From Bacillota bacterium (lineage in GTDB: Bacteria > Bacillota > Clostridia > Christensenellales > UMGS416): 7,217 nucleotides of DNA. The position numbers were made by a program, and so were the translations under genes. The notes beneath the pieces are model-generated. The model was not told where the DNA came from, ran no database searches, and saw only the letters and a program-made list of their open reading frames with translations. This document shows positions 1 to 5,247 of this stretch, one piece after another. The stretch covers positions 1-7,217 of the forward strand of contig JAEYYW010000036.1 in assembly GCA_023428265.1 (NCBI GenBank). Direction: 5' to 3'. Numbering within the stretch: position 1 is the first letter of the stretch; every line of letters begins with the position of its first letter.

Positions 1-477
1 CGTATATGCCGATATGGAGCCCGGCCCGGTGGCCCCGGTTGCTCCAGCGGGGCCGGTAGCGCCGATGGCCCCGGTTGCGCCGGTGGGTCCGACGGCACCG
101 GCAGGGCCTGTCGCTCCGGTGGCACCGGTTGTACCAGTCGCCCCGGTGGCACCGGCAACACCGGTGGCTCCATTTGCGCCGGCGGGGCCTGTCGCACCTT
201 TGGCTCCGTCTGAACCGTCCTTGCCATCTTCGCCGTCAAACCCGTCGGAGCCGCGCAAGCCCTGGGGGCCGGTGGCGCCTGTCGCGCCGGTGGCTCCCGT
301 CAAACCCGTCGCACCCTTGGGGCCGGTCACACCGGTCGGGCCGGTGGCGCCGGCAGCACCGGTTGATCCGGCCGCGCCTCCTGCGCCGGAGGCACCGCAG
401 GCAGTGGCCAGCAGCGCAAACACAACGAGCAGGGCCACGGCCGCAAACTTCATTTTATGCCTTCGTACATTCCTCAT
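1..477 (-). CDS. Collagen-like lipoprotein, left paralogue (partial, 3' end outside window)
   Basis: The frame is open from an ATG at 477 to base 1 (159 codons, no stop). Residues 1-27 form a lipoprotein signal peptide: basic N-terminus (MRNVRRHKMK), hydrophobic core and lipobox LLATAC, so C27 should be lipidated and the protein anchored outside the membrane. From residue 28 there are 42 uninterrupted Gly-X-Y triplets, many of them GAT or GPT with Thr in the Y position, plus an Asp-rich stretch GSDGFDGEDGKDGSDG. The repeat ends at about residue 153 and is followed by SISAYT, where a C-terminal domain like that of the paralogue at 696-1637 would begin. The first 26 triplets align in register with the paralogue; after that the two differ by indels of whole triplets. 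The start is set by AGGTGATC just upstream. Family knowledge: bacterial collagen-like proteins form trimeric surface stalks. Whether the C-terminal domain is intact cannot be seen. Confidence 0.88.
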   Translation of the reverse strand, partial: MRNVRRHKMKFAAVALLVVFALLATACGASGAGGAAGSTGAAGATGPTGVTGPKGATGLTGATGATGATGPQGLRGSDGFDGEDGKDGSDGAKGATGPAGANGATGVAGATGATGTTGATGATGPAGAVGPTGATGAIGATGPAGATGATGPGSISAYT

Positions 478-480
478 GGA

Positions 481-488
481 GATCACCT
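481..488 (-). promoter_or_regulatory. Ribosome binding site of the left collagen-like gene
   Basis: AGGTGATC on the minus strand, 3 nt before the ATG at 477. The segment GGCAACAGGTGATCTCCATG is identical in front of the second paralogue. This fixes the start at MRNVRRHKM rather than at the internal Met9. Confidence 0.75.
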
Positions 489-513
489 GTTGCCATTCAT
501 AATTCGACACTTT

Positions 514-550
514 TTACCAATATACAACAAAAACGGCAATATAGATAGTG
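514..550 (-). promoter_or_regulatory. Conserved upstream block of the left collagen-like gene (putative promoter/operator)
   Basis: This 37-base segment matches 1676-1712, upstream of the other paralogue, at about 31 of 37 positions without gaps; the inner 26 bases (514-539) match at 23 of 26. Read on the minus strand it holds a distal CACTAT, then TTGCCG, then TGTATATTGGTAA. TTGCCG could be a -35 with TAAAAA as -10 at 17 nt spacing, but the fit is only moderate and TATATT is an alternative -10. The block ends 36 nt before the start codon, a sensible place for a promoter. The conservation is seen directly; the exact promoter elements are inferred. Confidence 0.5.
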
Positions 551-573
551 ATTTGAATACATTGATAGAAACA

Positions 574-598
574 GCCGCCGGGTCACCATCCCGACGGC
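574..598 (-). terminator. Second hairpin in the spacer, weak terminator candidate
   Basis: On the minus strand, GCCGTCGGG and CCCGGCGGC form a 9-bp stem (one G-U wobble) around a 7-nt loop, followed by TGTTTCTATC. The T-rich tail is poor, so this may be a back-up terminator behind the strong one at 636-665 or just a hairpin upstream of the left gene's promoter region. Confidence 0.3.
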
Positions 599-635
599 AG
601 CAAACTGTTTGATTGAAGGATTGGGGTTTCGTACT

Positions 636-665
636 AAAAACCGCCCGGCAGCGCATGCCGGGCGG
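636..665 (-). terminator. Intrinsic terminator of the collagen-like gene 696-1637
   Basis: On the minus strand, CCGCCCGGCA pairs perfectly with TGCCGGGCGG (10-bp GC-rich stem, 5-nt loop) and is followed directly by TTTTT. It lies about 30 nt after the TAA stop at 696. On the plus strand no T-run follows the stem, so it should work only for minus-strand transcription and separate the two collagen genes into two transcription units. Confidence 0.88.
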
Positions 666-695
666 CAAATAAAACGATGTGTGAAATTCGATTGC

Positions 696-1637
696 TTAGT
701 TCAGCTTGACCAGCGCAATCTGCGCGGCCACCGACGGCGCCAACGCCAGCGTGATCGCGGTCGCCGAGTTGTTTCTGAGTGTAATGACGTCACCGGCCGC
801 AAGCGATAAAATGACGACGCCGTTCACATGGCCTGTGGCGGTCAGCAAGGAAACCGATGATTGCGGGTTTACCGTGCCGTTCACAGCAACGGCGATCTGT
901 GCGCCGACTCCTGCCGTATAGTTAACCGAATACAAGACCTCATAGAAGCCGGCTTCCGTCACCGTAAATGTTGTTGTGGCTGCGGTGTGGGCCACACCCT
1001 TCAGCTGGCTGTTGTTGGAAAACGGCACATCGGCACCACCAACAACCGTGGAGTCAGCCATGGTAGCCAACTGGGAAGCTCCGCCATAGGCCCCGATTCC
1101 TGCTCCGGTTGGGCCGGTCGCGCCAGTTGCACCGGCCGGGCCCGTTGCGCCGGCCGCACCAGTGGCACCGGCTGGGCCCGTTGCGCCGGCAGGGCCGGTA
1201 TCACCGACGGGCCCGGGTGCGCCGGCAGGCCCAGTATCACCGACAGGCCCGGTTGCGCCGGTGGGTCCGGCGGCACCGGCAGGGCCTGTCGCCCCGGTGG
1301 CACCGGTAATACCAGTCGCCCCGGTGGCTCCCTTTGCGCCGGCGGGGCCTGTCGCGCCTTTGGCTCCGTCTGAACCGTCCTCACCATCTTCGCCGTCAAG
1401 CCCGTCAGCGCCGCGCAAGCCCTGGGGGCCGGTGGCACCTGTCGCACCGGTGGCTCCCGTCAAGCCCGTCGCGCCCTTGGGCCCAGTCACACCGGTCGGG
1501 CCGGTGGCGCCGGCAGGCCCGGTTGCTCCGGTCGCGCCACCCGCGCCGGCGGCGCCGCAGGCCGTGGCCAGCAGCGCGAACACAACCAGCAGGGCCACGG
1601 TCGCAAACCTCATTTTATGCTTTCGTATGTTCCTCAT
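696..1637 (-). CDS. Collagen-like lipoprotein with BclA-type C-terminal domain (complete paralogue)
   Basis: 313 residues. Residues 1-27 are a lipoprotein signal peptide (MRNIRKHKMR, hydrophobic core, lipobox LLATAC, Cys27). Residues 28-180 are 51 uninterrupted Gly-X-Y triplets, rich in GAT, GPA and GPT, with an acidic segment GADGLDGEDGEDGSDG at 75-90. Residues 181-313 form a compact beta-rich domain (VPFSNNSQLKGVAHTA, AGFYEVLYSVNYTAGVGAQ, AAGDVITLRNNSATAITLAL) like the C-terminal trimerising, C1q/TNF-like domain of Bacillus and clostridial BclA-type exosporium proteins. The expected role is a trimeric collagen stalk with a globular head, lipid-anchored at the membrane or spore surface. An ATG at 1682 is in frame, but AGGTGATC stands just before 1637 and the paralogue starts at the matching codon, so 1637 is chosen. 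No true BclA exosporium-targeting motif is seen; the lipobox replaces it. It is transcribed divergently from the glycosyltransferase-like gene. Confidence 0.93.
   Translation of the reverse strand: MRNIRKHKMRFATVALLVVFALLATACGAAGAGGATGATGPAGATGPTGVTGPKGATGLTGATGATGATGPQGLRGADGLDGEDGEDGSDGAKGATGPAGAKGATGATGITGATGATGPAGAAGPTGATGPVGDTGPAGAPGPVGDTGPAGATGPAGATGAAGATGPAGATGATGPTGAGIGAYGGASQLATMADSTVVGGADVPFSNNSQLKGVAHTAATTTFTVTEAGFYEVLYSVNYTAGVGAQIAVAVNGTVNPQSSVSLLTATGHVNGVVILSLAAGDVITLRNNSATAITLALAPSVAAQIALVKLN
1179..1250 (-). repeat. Two tandem 36-bp units inside the collagen region
   Basis: Codons 130-141 (GPVGDTGPAGAP) and 142-153 (GPVGDTGPAGAT) are a direct tandem duplication of four triplets, at bases 1215-1250 and 1179-1214. 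The left paralogue lacks this pair; it accounts for much of the length difference between the two collagen stalks. Confidence 0.75.
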
Positions 1638-1640
1638 GGA

Positions 1641-1648
1641 GATCACCT
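1641..1648 (-). promoter_or_regulatory. Ribosome binding site of the complete collagen-like gene
   Basis: AGGTGATC on the minus strand, 3 nt before the ATG at 1637. It is identical to the site in front of the left paralogue and decides against the longer in-frame start at 1682. Confidence 0.8.
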
Positions 1649-1675
1649 GTTGCCTTTCCTGTTCGACAAGAACCA

Positions 1676-1712
1676 TTACCAATATACACCAAAACCGGTA
1701 ATTTTCATAGTG
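1676..1712 (-). promoter_or_regulatory. Conserved upstream block of the complete collagen-like gene (putative promoter/operator)
   Basis: Counterpart of 514-550, ending 38 nt before the start codon. On the minus strand it reads CACTAT, five bases, then TTACCG and TGTATATTGGTAA. The ends of the inner 26 bases, TTACC and GGTAA, are reverse complements, as in a protein-binding site. TTACCG-17-TAATGG is a poor sigma-A promoter, so an alternative sigma factor or an activator is possible. This block falls inside the longer reading frame from 1682, a further reason to reject that start. Confidence 0.5.
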
Positions 1713-1737
1713 GCTTTACGCCCTTTGCATCCGTTTC

Positions 1738-1765
1738 TTGCCAAGCGGCAACAATCCCATATAAT
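1738..1765 (+). promoter_or_regulatory. Sigma-A-type promoter of the GT-C gene
   Basis: TTGCCA (1738-1743), 16-nt spacer, TATAAT (1760-1765, perfect consensus). The transcript would start near 1772 and have a leader of about 55 nt before the ATG at 1827. The -35 overlaps a perfect inverted repeat, TTGCC-AAGC-GGCAA (1738-1751), a possible operator. Confidence 0.8.
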
Positions 1766-1826
1766 GTTGTATAGTCATAGATATGTATGTGGTTGGTAAA
1801 TATGACCGCAACGGGGAGGGATGGGC

Positions 1827-3914
1827 ATGCAAGCAGAGAGCCACGGGGGCGGGGTGCCCCGGCCAAGTCTGTTCCGCCGCAACGGCAGCGCCATGCCTAT
1901 ATTGCTGGCACTGTTCCTGCTGGGCGCGGCCGCGCGGTTCGCGGCCTGCCTGCTGCTCAGCCACAACCCCTTTGTGATGCCAGACGAGGCCGTCTACGCC
2001 AACATCGCCCGGTCGCTGTGGGACGGCACCGGCGTCACACTGCGGGGCCAGCCGCTCACCTATACCAACCTGCTGTATCCGCTGCTGATCGCGCCGGCCT
2101 GGGTGCTACCCCTGCCCTGGGGCCCTTTCCGCACGGTGCAGCTGATCAACTGCCTTGTGATGAACCTGGCTGTTTTCCCGGCCTATGGCATCGCTCACGG
2201 GCTCACCGGCTCCCGAAAGCGGGCACTGTTTGTCGCCGCGGCGGCCATCCTGCTGCCGGACATGATCCTGACCACCCGCATCATGGCCGAGCCGCTGTCC
2301 TACCCGCTGTTTCTGCTCACGGTGCAGCTGATGTTCCGCATCCTGGACGGTCGGGCTGCCAAGCCGGTCCACGCGGTGCTTGCGGGCGGCTGCGCGTTTC
2401 TGCTCACGCAGGCCAAAGGCGGCTATGCCGCGGTGGCGGCTGCCTTTGCGATCCTGCTGGTTGTGGAGGCTGCCCGTGGCCGCAGCCGGAGCCGGTGGGC
2501 CGGCGCGTTGGGCTTTGCGCTTGCCTTTGGGCTGCTGAGCTTGCTGGCACGGTTGCTCATCGGCCTGCTGCCCGGTGTGGATTACAGCAACCCCTCGATC
2601 TATCAGACTGAGGCCAGCCTGCCCACCGCCCAGCACCTGAAGCAAACCCTGCCGGGCCTGCTGCTCTATCTGTTCTTCGTGCCGGTGGCCTTCGGTGTTT
2701 ACCCGCTGCTGCTGCCGGCCACATCCTCGCGGCTGTATGGGCCGCCACAACGCCGCCAGCTCCTCCTCACACTGGCCGGCCTGGCCGCCATGGCGGCGGG
2801 GGCCTGCTACATGTTCCACGCCGCCGGCACCACGGGCAGCGGCTTTGCGGGCCGCGTCCACCTCCGCTATCTGTTCCCGTTTTTGCCGGTGCTGCTGGCA
2901 TTCTCGCTCTCTCCGGCGCTGGAGGGGTCCCGGCCCGGCCCGGCTTTGAAGGCCTGGCTGGGTGTTTTGCTGGCGATGGTGATCACGGTGACCTTCTCGG
3001 CGCTGCTGTCCAACCGCCGCTACCCCGTGGACGCGCTGCTGCTGTCCGTCGTGATCTTTGACGATCCCGCCGTTGACTTCCGCGCCCTGTCCCAAATCGC
3101 CGCCATTGCCTTCACCGCGGCCATGCTGGCGCTGGTCTCCGAAAGGGGCTGGGGTAAAACGGCCCGGCTGCTCCTGGGCGGGGCGCTGGCCCTGTCGCTT
3201 GTTGTGAACAACTGGCTGGGCTATGACCTGAACCGCTGGAATGACAGCGCCGCGCTGGAGCGGGATGCCGCCCAGACCGCCGCCCTGCTGAAGGGCAGGC
3301 AGGCGCTGCTGGTTTCCGACAGCAGCCTCTATTTTGACAACGGCCTTTCGGTGTTGGACATCGCCATGGCCGACGCCCCTCAATTCGTGCTGCTGGAAGA
3401 CCTGTGTGAAAACCTGGGCCCCTATGGCGAGCTTGTGCCTTTCCAACCGCCCCGCTATTGGACGGAGACGCCCGACCGGCCCCTGAAGCCGGTTGAGTCG
3501 GTGGCGCTGAACGGCAGCGCCTTCCACCGCGTTGTGCCGGCAGCCGGCGCGCAAACCACCTTCGCCAGCGGCGGCACCTATGGCGTGCTCACACTTTCCG
3601 AAGGCCGTCGGGTGTTTCACAGCGCCCTGGCCGGGGTGGGTGCCGACGGCACGCCCGGCGGCGGTGCCGCCCTGTATGTCTATGATGAAGCCCTGCTGCG
3701 GCAGGGCTCCGTACGGGTCTATTTGCAGGTGCGGACGGGGCAGCCCGCCCAGCTCACGCTGTCTGCCGGAGAGGTTTCCTACCCCTTCGATCTGGATCAA
3801 AACAGCGGCTGGATCTACGCCGACTTCGCCGTGCCGCCGGGCGCGGGGCGGCTGAAGGTGTCTGTCGCCGCCTCCGGAAGTGATGTCAAAATCCTCACCT
3901 ATCGGGTGCAGTAG
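1827..3914 (+). CDS. Polytopic GT-C family glycosyltransferase-like membrane protein
   Basis: 695 residues. A short basic cytoplasmic N-terminus leads to a first membrane segment (about 24-44), then an outer loop with PDEAVYANIARSLWDG, whose D53-E54 pair matches the acidic first-loop motif of GT-C enzymes (PMT, ArnT and GT39-like). A second acidic site, MAEPLSYPLFLL with E155, fits the same superfamily. About a dozen hydrophobic segments run to residue 460; residues 463-695 are a soluble, probably extracytoplasmic region ending in a beta-rich domain. Such enzymes move a sugar from a polyprenyl-phosphate donor to a protein or glycan acceptor on the outer face of the membrane. The acceptor is unknown; the divergent collagen-like lipoprotein, rich in Thr, is a candidate. 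An ATG at 1821 touches the GGGAGGG site, whereas 1827 lies 6 nt from it and is preferred. No clear terminator follows, so readthrough into the next operon is possible. Confidence 0.85.
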   Translation: MQAESHGGGVPRPSLFRRNGSAMPILLALFLLGAAARFAACLLLSHNPFVMPDEAVYANIARSLWDGTGVTLRGQPLTYTNLLYPLLIAPAWVLPLPWGPFRTVQLINCLVMNLAVFPAYGIAHGLTGSRKRALFVAAAAILLPDMILTTRIMAEPLSYPLFLLTVQLMFRILDGRAAKPVHAVLAGGCAFLLTQAKGGYAAVAAAFAILLVVEAARGRSRSRWAGALGFALAFGLLSLLARLLIGLLPGVDYSNPSIYQTEASLPTAQHLKQTLPGLLLYLFFVPVAFGVYPLLLPATSSRLYGPPQRRQLLLTLAGLAAMAAGACYMFHAAGTTGSGFAGRVHLRYLFPFLPVLLAFSLSPALEGSRPGPALKAWLGVLLAMVITVTFSALLSNRRYPVDALLLSVVIFDDPAVDFRALSQIAAIAFTAAMLALVSERGWGKTARLLLGGALALSLVVNNWLGYDLNRWNDSAALERDAAQTAALLKGRQALLVSDSSLYFDNGLSVLDIAMADAPQFVLLEDLCENLGPYGELVPFQPPRYWTETPDRPLKPVESVALNGSAFHRVVPAAGAQTTFASGGTYGVLTLSEGRRVFHSALAGVGADGTPGGGAALYVYDEALLRQGSVRVYLQVRTGQPAQLTLSAGEVSYPFDLDQNSGWIYADFAVPPGAGRLKVSVAASGSDVKILTYRVQ

Positions 3915-3955
3915 GCAGAGTGGCAAACACCTGTTCCTCAAACAAGAAAATGGCC

Positions 3956-3985
3956 TTGCCAACCCTGCGTGGAATGCATTAAAAT
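3956..3985 (+). promoter_or_regulatory. Sigma-A-type promoter of the three-gene operon
   Basis: TTGCCA (3956-3961), 18-nt spacer, TAAAAT (3980-3985). Transcription would start at about 3992, after the ATG at 3988, so that start could not be used from this promoter; this supports the ATG at 4015. Confidence 0.6.
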
Positions 3986-4004
3986 GAATGTATCCCAATC
4001 GCTT

Positions 4005-4010
4005 GAGGTG
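4005..4010 (+). promoter_or_regulatory. Ribosome binding site deciding the start at 4015
   Basis: GAGGTG lies 4 nt before the ATG at 4015. The upstream in-frame ATG at 3988 has only AT-rich sequence before it and no Shine-Dalgarno match. Confidence 0.65.
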
Positions 4011-4014
4011 CGCC

Positions 4015-5247
4015 ATGGGTCATCGCAACAGCTCCCTGCTTCTCACGGCGGTAGCTGGCCCCTTCGGCTTTTTACGCGCCCTCGGCTGGCGGCACTTCTA
4101 CGGTGCGCTAGCCTGCTATATCCCGGCAGTGGCGGTTGTCACAGTGCTGATCGCCCCGCTCTTCGGGCGCATGCACGCAGCACTGCAGCTGCTGGTTTCC
4201 TTCCTGCTGGCGTTCCCGGCGGTATCCCTGCCCCTGTGCCTGTGCCTGGTGCGGGCGGAGCGGGTGCTCCGCTTGCTGCAGTCCCTCCCGCACGGAGCCG
4301 GCGGCAAGGCCCTTCACCCGCTGCGACACGGCGCGCGGTTCTCCTTGGTTGAGACCGGGTGTATCCTCTTTGCCTGGTGCCAGCTGCTTGCTTTGGCCGG
4401 CATTCCCGGATCGGAGCTCCTGCAACAAATCGGGGGCGATGCCCCCGCATATAGCCTGGCGATCACGCTGGGCCTGCTGCTGCTGGACGGAGCGGTTTAT
4501 TTCGTCGCACTGCTGCTGTTTCGCCGCCGCACCGGCCTGCTTCCCTTTGGCAGCATGAGCCTGCCGGAGCACCAACCCGGTCCATCCCCGGCGCCCCCGG
4601 AGCCCCGCTGGCTGGCTGCCGTGCCGCTGCTGAGCCTGGTGTTCGGCCCCTTTGGATATTTGTATTACGGTTGGGGGCGGTTTGCAGCCGCCCTTGCGGC
4701 CACCGCGGGCTGTTACGCCACGGTGCTGCTACCGGCGGCTGTTTGGGTGCAATATGTGGAAATCGGCAAAACCACCGTGGAGCATCCGTTTGGTCCATAT
4801 GGAGAATACGGTGCGCCTCTTTTGTTTTTTGCATTTCTTGCGGGCGTGGCCGTTTTTGCCGGCGCAGCGTTCTTCGCGGCCATACTTCTGACGGCCTATA
4901 CGGCCCGCCTGAATGGTATCGAGCGCCGTATGCGCCATTGCCCCGGCCTGCCCGGGGTGCAGGGCCGCAGGGCGAAAGGCCTCGCCGGCGCGATTGTTTT
5001 TGCGGAGCTGTTGCTGCTGGGCACCTTGCTGCCGGCAGACCTGCTCCTGGCGGCTGCCATGCTGCTGGACACCGTGGCCTATTTCGACGGCTCGATGATC
5101 TGGCTGGTGGCGGCGCCGTTGGCAGTGATGGCAACGGTGGCCACGGCTCTGGCGTGGGTGGCCCTGTCGCTATGCGCAGGCCGCGCGGCAGGCCTGTCCT
5201 TCTTTCCGTTTCAGGCAAAAACCAAACAGATGGGAGTTCAACCATGA
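4015..5247 (+). CDS. Multi-spanning membrane protein of two similar halves, function unknown
   Basis: 410 residues; I do not recognise the family. It is strongly hydrophobic, with perhaps eight to ten membrane segments. The two halves look alike: residues 15-29 (GPFGFLRALGWRHFY) against 211-223 (GPFGYLYYGWGRF), each followed by a membrane segment ending in or near a Cys-Tyr pair, then a basic loop (RAERVLRLLQSLPHGAGG / RLNGIERRMRHCPGLPG), further hydrophobic segments, and similar ends (FRRRTGLLPFGSM / CAGRAAGLSFFPFQ). A Pro-rich linker (about 181-198) joins them. The GPFG-YL-GWGRF pattern recalls short TM2-like motifs, but this is only a resemblance. It is the first gene of an operon, and its stop overlaps the next start (ATGA at 5244-5247), so the two are probably translationally coupled and may act together at the membrane. 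Transport or complex assembly are possible; neither is shown. Confidence 0.85.
   Translation: MGHRNSSLLLTAVAGPFGFLRALGWRHFYGALACYIPAVAVVTVLIAPLFGRMHAALQLLVSFLLAFPAVSLPLCLCLVRAERVLRLLQSLPHGAGGKALHPLRHGARFSLVETGCILFAWCQLLALAGIPGSELLQQIGGDAPAYSLAITLGLLLLDGAVYFVALLLFRRRTGLLPFGSMSLPEHQPGPSPAPPEPRWLAAVPLLSLVFGPFGYLYYGWGRFAAALAATAGCYATVLLPAAVWVQYVEIGKTTVEHPFGPYGEYGAPLLFFAFLAGVAVFAGAAFFAAILLTAYTARLNGIERRMRHCPGLPGVQGRRAKGLAGAIVFAELLLLGTLLPADLLLAAAMLLDTVAYFDGSMIWLVAAPLAVMATVATALAWVALSLCAGRAAGLSFFPFQAKTKQMGVQP

Noticed and set aside
14..502. Plus-strand open frames rich in PVAP repeats (also 1162-1701)
   Set aside because: They are the antisense of the Gly-X-Y coding repeats; GGN-CCN repeats stay open on both strands. 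They lack a ribosome binding site, and the opposite strand has signal peptide, repeat and C-terminal domain.
601..611. Short palindrome CAAACTGTTTG in the spacer
   Set aside because: Five-base arms with no second copy in the window and no relation to a promoter; too short to call an operator.
483..668. Small minus-strand frame (61 codons) in the spacer between the collagen genes
   Set aside because: It spans the intrinsic terminator, the second hairpin and the conserved upstream block, and its start has no Shine-Dalgarno.
1..1580. Periodic GC-rich repetition that could suggest a CRISPR or minisatellite
   Set aside because: The period is 9 bases in coding frame (Gly-X-Y codons), with no spacers, so it is protein-coding repetition.
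2106..4016. Long minus-strand frame (636 codons) opposite the GT-C gene
   Set aside because: Its product is rich in Gln, Arg, Gly and His with no recognisable domain, as expected of antisense in GC-rich DNA; the plus strand encodes a coherent membrane protein with promoter and ribosome binding site.
4671..5243. Upstream in-frame extension of the lipoprotein gene
   Set aside because: The extension overlaps the membrane protein gene in another frame; the ATG at 5244 has a ribosome binding site and starts a proper lipoprotein signal peptide.
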